The position numbers and the translations under genes are program-made. A stretch of 43,067 bases of DNA from Cerioporus squamosus (taxonomy: Eukaryota; Basidiomycota; Agaricomycetes; Polyporales; Polyporaceae): contig JABYQS010000253.1 of NCBI GenBank assembly GCA_022592435.1, positions 1 through 43,067 on the forward strand, read 5' to 3'. A model generated the notes under the pieces. It made no database searches and was not told the DNA's origin. It saw only the letters and a program-made list of their open reading frames with translations. Positions 9,517 to 20,437 of this stretch are shown here, piece by piece (position 1 is the stretch's first letter; every line of letters starts with the position of its first letter).

Positions 9517-11895
9517 CTAGTTCGTGACACAGTCGCCAGGGGCGTCTGCCGGAGAGGGTGATGGCAGGACTCCACCTACATCTAGAGGGGGACGCACCGG
9601 GGCAATGGGCAGCCGTCCAAATCGGGAGACGAAACACGAAATGTAGAAGTCGATGGCGGCGCCGCAGAGTCGCGCATGGTCTTCTGCCTCACAGGTCCTC
9701 GCCTGGATGTCGCCACCGCGCAAATCCTCCGGAAATCCTGGCCAGCGAGCGAGCACTGCGATAAATGCAGCCAGGTGAGGGCGACAACTCTGCCAATCTA
9801 CCTCCCCAGGTTGCTTCCAGCAGTCGACGTAAGGGCCATGTGGAGCCGGCACAACGTCCATTCCAGACGTTCCCGGGCCCCAAACCTGGGACACATCCGA
9901 CTCTCGCACCCATCGCTCCAACTGAGGCCAATCATTCGTGCCGACCATTAGTGCGTCCAGCGCAAGCAGCTCGCAACGCCAATTTGTCTCGCAGGCCTCC
10001 CAAACTGCGCGTTGCCGAACCTCCATGTCTGTGGCCGCCATCTCGCTGGTGACAACAGTTTCTCCGAGCTCGGCCCGAACACCCACGTGATACGACGGGA
10101 GCGCATTGACCTTCCCAAAAAGACGACGGATGTTCGCGCGGAGGGAATGGCGCGTTGCTTCACGAGGCGCGACGCCGGGGGGGGCACCTAGACCTGTCTC
10201 ATTTGTGTTGTAGTCGCCCCACAGCGCGTCGCGCCACTCGGCGATAGTCAAAGGGCGGCCGTCGATGGTCTGATCGAAAAGGCGCATGCGACAAAAGATC
10301 CGAATCGAGATCCACTGGTGCAAGTATCGCGAGGTCTTGGGGTCGGCGGGATAGCCCTGGAGGGTGTCTAGCATCCATGGCGGGGCGAAGTAATACTTGA
10401 CGGAGCTGCGCGGTTGCGGCAGAGGACTGACTGCCGCCAGGGCGCGTGCCCAGACTCCGTATTCTTGCGCATGCTCGAACGCGTACCACTGCCGAGCGGG
10501 GATGAGGTTCTGCGGAGGAGGAGGAGGCAGGTCCACCCCGGTGGACGCCGCCAAGGCGTGCTTTTTGGCTCGCGCCCTCGCGCGTCGGGAAGGCTGGGTG
10601 GGAGTGGAGGTCTGGCGGGATGAACTTGCCACCGGCTGCGCGGGCAAGGAGTGGCCGACTGACTTTGCATCACTGTCGCCCTGGAGGAAGAACACTGGGG
10701 CCGCAGGGCCTAGCGACGAGTTGCCCTCGCCGACAAACATGGCGCCCTCACGGAGCCGTTTCGTCGGCGGACCATCCTGATCACCATCATTCAGCAGTTC
10801 AGGCAACCGCGAGATGAGCAGCTGCCTCCGAACCACGGCATCCATTGCCCGACGCCACTCTCCTGGCATGTTGAGCGCACCGGAGAGATCCCGCTTGGCG
10901 AGGACCAACCGAGGATAGGACGGGACTTGAGAGAAATCGTCTGGCAACGTTCGCGCCTCCACCACTTGATACACCACGAGGTCATGGCGGATGCGTTGCT
11001 GGAACCAGACAGGTATGCCGGCCCGATGCAATACCAGAGCATCGCTCAGATCGGGGGTCTGTGCGCCGAGCACGTCCCAAGGCCGCGTCCGGTAGTCTTC
11101 CCCATCCTTGACGACGTGGTACACATCTTGGAGCCATTTGAGCAGCCCCCAGAATTCCAAAGTCAGTCGCTGTATATGAGCAGCGAGGGAGATGATGACT
11201 CCCGACGGAGCCGGTAACCCGCGCATGCGGTCCAGCGTGTGGCGTACGCAGAGCATCAAGAAGCTGGCCGTCCTCTGGTACTCGGGTGGAACAGAATCCA
11301 TCATGTGATATTCCGCAAACGCATCCACGGCGGCGAAGTTGAGCTGGGCTGCGACGTTGGCTGCCAGCCTTCCCACTCCAGGGATCCCACAATTCTTGTC
11401 AAGCTTCCAGTCGGATGCTGTGATAGTCCGCCACAGAATGGGCGAAGGACCTCTCACATCTTGGGAAGGGTGGCGAGGGATGCAGACGAGATAGAAGGCG
11501 TCACGGCTGAATTGCTGAGGCCACCGTGAATATTCGTGGCAACCCCATCGTCCATCGGCATACGTTGTAATTTCACTGCGCGCCACAGCGAACTTGGGCA
11601 CATAATCAGCATTGGGTGTCGTGAAAGTGGACTCCTCGCTGAATCCAGGACCAGCGACAATACCGTGCTCCGTGTCCACGCTCCCTAGACGAGCTGCAGA
11701 AAGGTGAGCGACGGAAACATAGAAGAACCTGGACGGACACTCACGATTGCCAGTCTTGGTCTTCTTCAGTATAGGCTGGCCGGCAGGCGGTCCGGAGTCA
11801 TCGCCTGCGGGAGACGGAGAGCGAGTAGATGGCGGCACAGAGGTGATAGGGTCTCCAACGGAGGACGGTGTAGTCGGTGTGGTTGGCGTGGCCAT
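9517..11895 (-). CDS. Unknown protein of about 780 aa, Agaricomycete-type orphan
   Basis: One long frame with a single convincing intron (11744-11694, 51 bases, GTGAGT...GCAG, frame preserving). ATG at 11895 begins MATPTTPTTP. A low-complexity Thr/Ser/Pro start is followed by an ordered region (DGRWGCHEYSRWPQQFSRDA, YLVCIPRHP, LILPAPSGV-like helices near LEFWGLLKWLQDVYHVV), a basic linker (SRRARARAKKH) with a Pro run, and a second ordered part (VKYYFAPPWMLDTLQGYP, WISIRIFCRMRLFD, LTIAEWRDALWGDYN, WRCELLALD). It ends in DAPGDCVTN. This Trp/Tyr-rich layout is familiar from multi-copy hypothetical proteins of mushroom genomes, but I cannot give a function. An in-frame Ser/Pro-rich exon may lie just upstream (11957 and beyond, joined by a GTACGT...TCAG intron), so the true start is uncertain. 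Confidence 0.7.
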   Translation of the reverse strand: MATPTTPTTPSSVGDPITSVPPSTRSPSPAGDDSGPPAGQPILKKTKTGNRECPSRFFYVSVAHLSAARLGSVDTEHGIVAGPGFSEESTFTTPNADYVPKFAVARSEITTYADGRWGCHEYSRWPQQFSRDAFYLVCIPRHPSQDVRGPSPILWRTITASDWKLDKNCGIPGVGRLAANVAAQLNFAAVDAFAEYHMMDSVPPEYQRTASFLMLCVRHTLDRMRGLPAPSGVIISLAAHIQRLTLEFWGLLKWLQDVYHVVKDGEDYRTRPWDVLGAQTPDLSDALVLHRAGIPVWFQQRIRHDLVVYQVVEARTLPDDFSQVPSYPRLVLAKRDLSGALNMPGEWRRAMDAVVRRQLLISRLPELLNDGDQDGPPTKRLREGAMFVGEGNSSLGPAAPVFFLQGDSDAKSVGHSLPAQPVASSSRQTSTPTQPSRRARARAKKHALAASTGVDLPPPPPQNLIPARQWYAFEHAQEYGVWARALAAVSPLPQPRSSVKYYFAPPWMLDTLQGYPADPKTSRYLHQWISIRIFCRMRLFDQTIDGRPLTIAEWRDALWGDYNTNETGLGAPPGVAPREATRHSLRANIRRLFGKVNALPSYHVGVRAELGETVVTSEMAATDMEVRQRAVWEACETNWRCELLALDALMVGTNDWPQLERWVRESDVSQVWGPGTSGMDVVPAPHGPYVDCWKQPGEVDWQSCRPHLAAFIAVLARWPGFPEDLRGGDIQARTCEAEDHARLCGAAIDFYISCFVSRFGRLPIAPVRPPLDVGGVLPSPSPADAPGDCVTN

Positions 11896-12068
11896 TGTGT
11901 CCAACTGAGAAGTCTACGTGTTAGCCGAGTCGCAAGAAACAGCATCAAGCACGTACTGGTTTCGCTGAGAGCACACGAGGTGAATCGGTGGGCGTCGGTT
12001 TTAACGAGGGAGACTGCGTGAATTGGGTGAGCATCCAGGCGCATAGGACTCTCGAGCCGGACATACAG

Positions 12069-12569
12069 CTAGATACCGCAAGCGGTGCGGCCGTCCACGT
12101 CGTCCTGTTGGGTCTTGATGCCCTGCGATACGTCCAACTGTGGGCCTTGCGACGTCTTGAGCACGATCTTCTTGCCGCGCCCGTCTTCTTGTCGTCCGGA
12201 GGAGCTTCCGTGGTCCCGAGACTATGCCTCGTTTCCACCGGAAGCGTACGTCTGTGTGCTTCGAGGAACGGGGTTATCCCCGTTCAACTACCAGCAGACG
12301 TTGTTGCCAGAAGAAGAGAGCCAGAGGGAGAGGATGGCTGAGAGAGGGAGAAATCGGTATAGCGGAGAGCTCGGGGAGTGGTATGAGGGACTTACCGACG
12401 CGAAGGGGGAGTGCCACTGTGCCAGCAGGTCGCGATGAGAAGCTGAAGAAGGCAGACTGTGGGACAGAGGCGTTAACGCCCTGGATGCGAAATTGCGAAT
12501 GAGCGTGTCCAGCGGGTAAGCGCCCGCGCCTCGAAATTCGTCGAAGTCCAGCACTCCTTGTGCTCTCAC
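12069..12569 (-). pseudogene. Coding-looking fragment with possible nonsense codon
   Basis: Bases 12569-12396 read as good coding sequence (VLDFDEFRGAGAYPLDTLIR, then LPSSASHRDLLAQWHSPFAS) and end at a GTAAGT donor. An acceptor at 12288 resumes in frame (LNGDNPVPRSTQTYASGG), meets TAG at 12224-12222, and then continues in the same frame with coding quality (GKKIVLKTSQGPQLDVSQGI, then QQDDVDGRTACG) to TAG at 12071-12069. Either the gene carries a nonsense mutation or a further 48-base intron with a weak GTTCCT donor removes the stop. No in-frame ATG is visible at the 5' end; the segment directly follows CAG, so an upstream exon is missing or lost. The family is not recognised. It sits between the transposase-like gene and the 9517-11895 gene, on the same strand. 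Confidence 0.4.
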
Positions 12570-12599
12570 CTGCAACTGCCTCCCGCCTCATGCCAGTCC

Positions 12600-13974
12600 C
12601 GCTTGCGCCGTCCTCCGCACATCCAAATCATCCTCAACGCTTCAAGACTTCTACAACACGACTTTCGCTCTTGCCAGTGGGATGGAGGACCATGGGATAG
12701 AAAGGTTGGAAGACTGGGCTAGAGTCGGTTGTGACGTGAGCGGCCAGAAAGTGAGTCCTCTTCGCCCGCCTCATACTTACCACCCTTCTCTCCCTCCACG
12801 CGCGCGGCTGCACTTCAGAATTCCACCGGCTGTCGGCCGAGTGTGATCATTCTCCTCGCATTTTGAGTGCTGGCCTGGGCCAGTTGTCTCGATGCAATTC
12901 CCTACTTCCCGCTCCCCATCCTCCTCCTCCTCCTCCCCCCCTACCGCCAGCGGCACACGCCTCCAAGTTCTGGTCGTGTCTCTGGCCCTGTGTTTCCTTC
13001 AGTCATGGCTAGGATGTTACCAGGCCCCTGCACGTCGCAGGGTCTGGTGCAGGCCAGTCGTGTGTGCTTGCCTGGCCCCTCGTTCACGCCACTCCTGGCC
13101 CACACACACGACCTCGGCGTAACGTTCAGACTTCGCTCCACACTGCGTTGGGTTGTTCGTCCATGGAACCACTGTGCCCCCTTGTGGCCGCCGTTGGAGC
13201 CTTGGCTCGATAGTGTGCTCGCCCAATACTCGCTTGCTGCGCGCAAAGGCACCCTCGATTCCTCCTTGGACCATTTCTCTCCTTTCGAACAATATGGCCA
13301 TCGCCGTGTCCGACTCTCGCGAGCACGATTCTGCCCCCTGCCGGCGCCTGCTCTCATCGTGCCTCAATTCACATATGGTACTATACCTATTGGAGACGAT
13401 TCATTGTTATCACCCATTGCCACGCTGTCGCTATCCCCGTTTTCTGTAGCTATTCGTTGGTGAGCACATGTCGTTTGTTAGCAGACATGCCTACAGGGAG
13501 AAATGGACACCCCACGTGGGTGAGAGCGACACCAAATGATACACAGTCCCATATGCAGACGCATGAGCACGCCCTCGACACGGTCACATGGGCACGTAGC
13601 GGCGTAACTCGGAAGCTCCGCCATTCCGAGGGCGGGACCACCAGTGGTCGGAACTGGTCCCCCAGACCACTTCCGACCACGTAGACCCTAACCCAAACCT
13701 AAGAATAGACGCCAGACCAGATGGGTCCATGTGTCACACGTGTACAGCCTTCAGGCGTCTACGAGATCTGGCCTGCTTGCTTGTCGACGAAGGCCGGCGG
13801 AAGTCATTATGATGCAAGACTAGGGTAGAATTACTGCAGCACTGTAGCTAGACCATAATATACAGAGTTCAGAGTACCACAAGATGTATGAGCAGGATGG
13901 GGAGCGAGGCAAATCAGCACGGCAACATGAACAACGTCCAAAAATACGAGACTTCCTGTCTCCCACTCCCACAC
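12600..13974. other. Intergenic stretch with inverted repeat, no gene supported
   Basis: No frame here has coding character that I trust; open frames of up to about 200 codons (for example 12867-13463 plus) are compositional. The stretch holds the inverted repeat at 13644-13680 and a single CCCTAACCC at 13686-13694. Confidence 0.4.
13644..13680. repeat. Inverted repeat with 10-bp perfect arms
   Basis: GTGGTCGGAA (13644-13653) and TTCCGACCAC (13671-13680) are exact reverse complements. The stem can extend inward past one mismatch (TGGTC/GACCA). It lies about 300 bases beyond the stop codon of the DDE-like gene and could be a terminal or structural element. Confidence 0.6.
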
Positions 13975-16900
13975 CTAGTAAGGCACGTCCTGCGCGGGAT
14001 CGCCGAGGTAGTCGATACGAAGATAGCGCACGCCCTCGTATTGGACGAGGAGGTGCTGCGAAAACGTACCCTCGATGTTGAGGGAAGGGAAGAGCTTGAA
14101 CAGCGCCATGGCGGGAGCGTTGTCTGAGGCGGGCAGCATCAAGGTGCGTTCGTACAGCATCTTGGCGAATGCGAGATCCTGCATCGTGACCGCATCCTTC
14201 TGCTCGATGACGCGCTCGTAGAGAACCCGGACCTCTTGGAGGAACGACACGGGATGGAAGGTGCTGCCGCTCGAGAAGATCCCAGCCGGCTGCGGGTACG
14301 GCGGCGGCTCGTCGACGATCGGCGTACTCTGACCGTTGATCACCACATCCACCGTCCGAGACGATTGCCGTGCGCCATCCGAGCAAAACGCTTTCTTGTG
14401 GTTGATGCTCGCGCCTGTCCCACCCGGATACATGAGCTTCTGACAACGGGAACACATGTGATTGAATCGCTGCGATGATCATCAGTTGTGAGCAATCAAC
14501 GAGAGTCATGAAGAGGAGAAGAACCACGTACTGTTTGTTTCTTCCCGTTCAATTCTCCGCGGACTTGAGACTTGGTCCCGAGAGAGACGGCGTGACAGTG
14601 GCGTGTCCAGAACTCCGTTTTGCCGGATTCCTTGGCTGTCGTAGAGAATGATGTCAGCCATGATCATACCGTGGACTAACTTCACTTACACTTGAAGTTA
14701 CTGGTAGCGAGGCGGGAGAGAATCTTGGTCTCTGTCTTGCCGAGGTGCTCCATCAGCGCGCGGGGTGTCTTCTTAATGAACGCCCTGCCATCGCGGGCAT
14801 TCATCGCCTCGAGCTCCTGGTTGTACACGGACGCCGCGGTGACCCAATCGAAGGGACTCATGTTGAAGGACGCCCACTTATAGCGTTCACGGAGGTCCAT
14901 AAACAAGAAGAACTCCTTCCCGCTGGCGCCGGCGAAAGAGAGCGTGCGTGGGTCGATACCGGTAGCAATCGAGAACACTTGCTGAGAACGAGTGGCGCCT
15001 GTGATTGTGGGCGCGGGGACGCAAGGTCGCACGGAAGAGTTGGCATGGAACTCCGGCCGCCGTGGCGCGAAGAAGCTACTGAGGCGCGCCTGCAAATTCA
15101 GATGTCAGAACAATCAGGACCAGCCGAGGCAACTGCATGAGCTTACCGCAGTCGTGTCGGCCGAGGAACCTGCAGCGTTTGACGTCGTTCCGGCTGCAGC
15201 GCCTTGGGTACTAGAGATTCTGTGGAGACCGTGGAGGGAGGCGGAGGGTTGGCGCGTCGACGAAGACGGACCAGGCGTCCCAGCAACGTACAGCCGCGCC
15301 TTCTTCTTTGGCGGCGGTTCTGCGGCACCTGCTACAGTGTGCAAGGATACCGGGAGATGTGGGAATTCCATGGGGACCTGCGAGAAGATCGGGGCACGAA
15401 CAGGGACTGCGGGAGCGGGCGAAGATGGAGGCTTCGTGTCGGTGGGCGTGGGCAAGGAGAGTGCGAATGTGCTCCGGTCAAGGCTGAGCACAGGCGACGA
15501 CGACGCGAATGCGCTCCGGTCAAGGCTGAGCGCGGGCGACGACGATGCGAACGCGCTCTGGTCAAGGCTGAGCGCGCCCGACCGCTGCGTGATCGCCTCG
15601 AGCTGCCAATCGTCCTCGGTCATTTCGATCAAGCCGCTAAGCTCTTCAACCCGTGGTCGCTTGGTACCAATAGCCTATAAAGTGTCAGCTTCGTCGAGCT
15701 GCTGAACTTTGTCTACTAAGCGTACCTGGCTGCGATCGACCCCCTTGCCCTTGCCAGTGTGCGAGGTGCCATCGATCTGCAAGATGACCTGATCCGGCCT
15801 GACGTCGCGCTGCTCTTCCTGTGAGGGCGAGGGGTGTGGGACCATGGCTTGACGCAGCCGGGGCTTCGGGGGTGAGGCACCGGGTGACTTCACTAGTGTC
15901 AAGACATATGTTAGTACTGCTGGTACAGCTGCACGAGTGAAACGTACCTGATACGGCATCGGGAAGAACACCCCGGTCGACTGTGACATTAGCTCTAGGT
16001 GCTTGGGGAAGCGGGAGGTGGAGGAGAGCTGGATCGATGCCCAGCTCTCCAAGGACGTGCGCTGCGTCGAGGAGATCAGGAGCGGAGAAATCGAGGCCAT
16101 CGTCTGGCTCGTCTTTGATGGTGGCGAAGCTCTGTTGAGCAGCGACGGCGGGGCTCATCTTCACCAAGCCGAAACTCTCGCCGCTGTCGACCTTGAGCAG
16201 CTCCGGCAGGGGGTGAATATCAGCGGGCGGTGGGTCACCTCGCTTGACAGCCGCATTGATCAGGGCGTTCCATGACCTGGCGCATGCGTTGACGAGGCGG
16301 ACGTGGTGAGAACCGTGGGTGGACACGATAAACGGAGTGGGCTTGGCGCTGGCGAATTCTATGCGAACGTTGCGGCGGAGTATGTAGTCGTGTAACAGGG
16401 CGATCATCATCAGCAGGCCGCTCGCGAAGGACCGCTGGAGGCTGTTGAAGCCCTTGTGCACACCCTCGATACGGCTTCCATCAGAGCGGATGTCGTTTCG
16501 GGGTCGCGCAAGGCAGCCCTTTTGTACGTGCCCAAGCTGTTCGACATGTGTCTGCGATTGCGCATCGTCAACGCCACGTCAGAGAAGCAGATGAACACGA
16601 ATGTACCTTCTCGGCAGCTGCGCTCCAGACGCCTCCTTCGGCAGACCATTTCTCGAACACTTCCTTCAGTCGCTCTTCTTGCTCTGCCTGGCTCCAATAA
16701 ACAGCGGGCACCTTCCCGTTTGCTGTAGACTTGACGATAGCGCCTGACAGATCGCGCGCGACGGCTGCACGCTTTGGGTTCTTCGTACCATTCACAATGC
16801 AAATCAGGTACCTAGAAGCAAAGGAGTGTCAGCATAGCACGCATTAGACGCATAGAACCGATGACACACCTCATCATAAAGTGCCACAAGTCCAATACGA

Positions 16901-18631
16901 CGAGGATGTGGGGAAATGCGGCGAGAATCGCGTTCTTGATGTGACAGCAGTTGTCGACTACTGCCATCTCGGGATCGGCGACACCCAAGAGTCGGAAACG
17001 GTCTCTGGTACTCTTAAGGATGTTCTCAACCTCGACGTGAGCTTGCGAGTGGCAGTATCGCTATACCAACGAGCTGGTTAAGCGGTGAAACGTGAGTACG
17101 GAGTTCGTCAGACGTACCCAGTTGATGATAAGGTTGTCCTCATTTATGACCGTCACAATGCCCCCCTGACAAGGTTTGGTGCGCGTCTTGTCCTTCTCCA
17201 CAATCGTTGACTTGTAGGCGGCACGAAAAGTGGCGTCGAGAGAGATAGTGACGGCTGAAGGTGAGTCGTAAGTATGCTGTGTGTGAGAAGGGAAGCGCGG
17301 ACCGTGGGAACCCTGTTGAAACTACTCACCGGTCTTCGAGCGCAGGCTCTCCTCCGACTCCGCTTGACGTGTTTGCTGACTGAACTTGCTGAAGACATCG
17401 GATATCAAGTCGTCTGAGATCGAACGGTTGTCGTATCCTGCAACGTGTGTCGCCACACCCGACGTTTCCGGATTGGAGAAGTTGCGCAACGGGATCCCGG
17501 TGCGCTGTTGGCCCAACTTCAGCTGGCCGCGTGGACGTGTAGCGTAGTAACTCTTGAGGTACGCAAGCCGTTGCTTGTGGTAGTGTAAAAGATGGAGCTC
17601 TGGATAAATGGGTCAGATGCTGACAACTGAACTAGTATCTCAGCACACAGACGTACGGCGAACATTCTCAGCCAACCCGGCCGCCGTAACAGACGGACGA
17701 AGTTCGACGATCAAATCGTATAGTTCTTGTGTCAGCGCGCAACGCTTGAAGAAGTGCGGCACTCCCACTACAAGCCTGCTGGTAAGTGCCAAAGTCAATC
17801 AGACATACGGCGGCTACTCACATGGCAGATCCCAGTGCTCGACCTTCTCCCAGAACCGGTGACTCGTCGTTACGAAACAATACCCAGTGTTCGCGCTTTC
17901 CTCGACCTCCTCGCCGCCTGCCTTCTTCTCGCCCTTCCGACCGCTCTTCCGGCAGCTCGTCTCACCTTTCAAATCGTTTGTCTGGCCCTTCCTGCTCTGC
18001 GCATCCGCCACTTCACAGACCTTGCATCGAAGCTGGACTCCAATCGCAGTCTCCTCTTGCATGAGGCCGTGCACCTCGCGGTGCCCGGTGGGGTTCCACC
18101 CGTTCCAAGCGATGTCCGACTTCAATCCGGCCATGCGGCACCGTGGGCACTGGTCGAGGACGTCCGGATAGTACACAGGGTGTACGATGGTTACCGGCTT
18201 CAGGTAAGCAGGATCTGGTGTGATCTCCGGGGCAGCGTTGCGCCGTTGAACGTGCAGGAATGATGGCGGGATGAACCGCGGACCGAGTAGGGGTATATTG
18301 GGGTTAAGAGGCACTGAGCTGACGCCGCTCTTCGCCGGCGGTCGTATGAGCTTTGCGAGGAAGTTGACGTACTCGCAGGTCTCTGCCACCCATACAAGCT
18401 GCGGTAGGAACACCGACTGGCCACTTGCAATGCGTTTGTCTCGCCATCCAGTCCAGCGCGTCGTGACCTGCGGGCACGGACAGCACGGTAAGTCGCAAGG
18501 TTCCAGTACAACTCGGATGATGGGCAAATACTCACGTTGCTTATCCACCGTTCAGACTGCTTCACTTGCTCGGCTCCGCTGTACATACTCAAGCACCAGT
18601 TGCGCACGACGTCGGGTTCAAACACGGCCAT
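13975..18631 (-). CDS. DDE-transposase-like protein with two Cys/His modules (1321 aa, 13 exons)
   Basis: Exons: 18631-18536, 18467-17818, 17775-17657, 17599-17330, 17254-17118, 17060-16870, 16811-16607, 16551-15948, 15892-15726, 15674-15147, 15089-14690, 14635-14532 and 14469-13975; they sum to 3966 bases with all phases consistent. Residues about 139-182 carry CPRC and CKVC pairs with GW and H between them, resembling the zinc-binding N-terminal module (DUF6729-like) of basidiomycete transposon proteins. An RNase H-like core follows: SLDATFR (Asp about 384), VVDNCCHIKN (Asp about 460) followed by FPHILVVLDLWHF, and SRIEGVHKGFNSLQR (Glu about 585), a plausible D-D-E triad. Then come acidic and Pro-rich linkers, a PKKKARL nuclear signal, and a C-terminal module with FWTRHCHAVSLG, CSRCQKLMYPGG and NHKKAFC. 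If active it would bind and cut its own DNA ends in the nucleus. The fold assignment is inference; the intact frame suggests recent activity or a retained host role. Confidence 0.7.
15450..15575 (-). repeat. Three 42-base tandem repeats inside the DDE-like gene
   Basis: The tenth exon encodes three consecutive 14-residue units of the type ALSLDRSAFASSSP. The first two copies are almost identical at the DNA level and the third has diverged (ending FALSLP). The repeat lies in a disordered linker, so copy number could vary among alleles. Confidence 0.85.
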
Positions 18632-19078
18632 CTTGGCTAGCGGCCCCCTGGCAGGAACTAGTGGAATGGCGGGGAGGAAAGTGGAGGGATAGGAGTAGCG
18701 GGTATGTTCAAAAATCCTCGCTCCCCTGTCTATATCGGTTCTTCCGCCACCCAAAGAAGAGCGACAGCGCGCGCAGCCGCCGTCGCTGAAACATTCGTCT
18801 ACGCTCTTTTGCCCTTCACGGCGACGGCGGTCAATGAGAAGTGATGGATTCCGTTGCTGTATACATCGCTTGCACCTGCTTGCATCTCACGCAAGGGTCC
18901 AGCGGCACATTCCGGAGCTACGCACTTATATGTCTGAAGTAGAGGGCGAAGTGAGCTTGATTTTGACTGCGTGCATTATACAAGATTTGATTTTGTTGAC
19001 TACATATACCGCACATGAATCCGAATCCTTCTGTATACAAATCGCAGTACGCGTACATATGCTATCGGAAAACTGTCC

Positions 19079-19864
19079 TCAAGCACGAACAATCCGAAGA
19101 AGGTTGGCATAAAGCGAGTGGCTGTCCGTCTCGCCGTCATGGTGCAAGGTGAGAGTGAATCCGGCATGGAATGCCTGCCCGAACGGAAAACTGTTGAGAG
19201 ACAGAGGAACATGACGGATCCCATGTTCGTTGTAGATAGGTAGAGCCCCAGATGTGGTCTATGAAATTCGACATGAGCCTGTCTGAAATGCGCATGGACA
19301 TCGAACTTGCAGACATACCTCGCCCGGAAACCCTTGCCACCGGAGCTTCAGCTGAGGAAAGCCGGCATGGTTCCTGAACAGCATGGACGTGTCGACGTCA
19401 CCAGAGACCGTATTTGCGATAGTCGCAATGATGCTCTCCGTCGGCCGCCAATTGATGTTCGACAGCTTGTCGTGGGGCCGTTCTTGGAGCCAACACGAAG
19501 CCAAGGGTGCTTCGCGGATGTCCTCGTCCGACCTTCCGGCCGTGATGCCGCTTGCTGTGAACAGGCATTCGTCCCGGGAGATCTCCCCATGATGATCGAA
19601 GAGTAGAGGAACCACGGGCTGTCGACCGGGAGGTGTAGCACCTTGGCGACGGTGGCACAGGACGTACCGTGTTTGCGTGCCTTCCTGGTTCTCGATAGCC
19701 CAGATGAGATCGAAACGAGGGAAGGTCGCAGCGATGTCATGAAACGGTGAGAGAATCATCTCTTTCCCGTTGTAGAGATCCACCCAAGTGTCGGACTGGT
19801 CGGAGTGCATCGAAACGCCGTCGGGAGAACTCAACGAGTCCATGGACATTGCGACGTCAGACAT
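19079..19864 (-). CDS. Unknown two-exon protein (241 aa)
   Basis: Exons 19864-19319 and 19258-19079, joined across a 60-base GTATGT...ATAG intron, total 726 bases. ATG at 19864 begins MSDVAMSMDSLSSPDG. Seen in the protein: a Ser/Asp-rich start, TWVDLYNGKEMILSPFHDIA, a Trp-rich core ending LRWQGFPGE, and after the intron GALPIYNEHGIRHVPLSLN, FGQAFHAGFTLTLHHDGETD and a C-terminal LLRIVRA. The final block has the look of a beta-rich jelly-roll or NTF2-like end, but this is a guess. A TATATAAG-like box lies about 85 bases upstream of the ATG. It is the first gene of the minus-strand series and starts beside the strand-switch region. Function is unknown. Confidence 0.6.
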
Positions 19865-19945
19865 AGTGGTAAACAAGACGAGCAGGGAGGGTGTGTGTGC
19901 TGTGGGAAGTAGAGTACTTGGCTATGGAACTACATTCACGAACGA

Positions 19946-19954
19946 CCTTATATG
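19946..19954 (-). promoter_or_regulatory. TATA-like box of the 19079-19864 gene
   Basis: On the minus strand the sequence is CATATAAGG, 82-90 bases upstream of the ATG at 19864, a usual distance for a fungal TATA element. Confidence 0.4.
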
Positions 19955-20387
19955 CCGATGACGGCCAGGCCGCCGGGCCAGCTAGCGTTGAGTCGGCGTT
20001 GCCTCTGCTAGCCTCCACATTGGTCGACTCAACCACCTCGGAACACCGCCTTGCCCCTCAGACAGTGCATGTCACTCGCGGGACGGATGGCGGATGTCGG
20101 CTATGACGTCGTAGGGAACCCTGTTCAACGATCCGCTGGCACTCGGCCAGCGCGGATGCATGCGCCGTCGGTGCAGAAGTTCGAGTTCGAACTGGGCGCT
20201 GCAAGAGAGTTTGTTTGGTCAGCACTTAGCCGAGCGAAGCTGCCCATTTATGGCAGGACTAGGTTCGCTTGTTTACCTAGGTTCGCCTTGCGTCCTTGTT
20301 GTTGGGTGCACAGCGGGAGGCGGTTGATACTGGCGAGAAGTATCAGAACACTGAGAGAATGAACGCACTGGCACGTATCTAACCACT

Positions 20388-20422
20388 GGTGTCACACCTT
20401 CTCCCCTATGTCGTGTGGCACC
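20388..20422. repeat. Imperfect inverted repeat next to the triple hairpin
   Basis: GGTGTCACAC (20388-20397) pairs with GTGTGGCACC (20413-20422) except for one position. It directly precedes the three perfect hairpins and makes a fourth potential stem. Confidence 0.6.
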
Positions 20423-20437
20423 CTGGGGTGAGTTTCC

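Noticed and set aside
13686..13694. Internal telomere tract
   Set aside because: Only about one and a half TTAGGG units are present, which is expected by chance; kept only as context for the adjacent inverted repeat.
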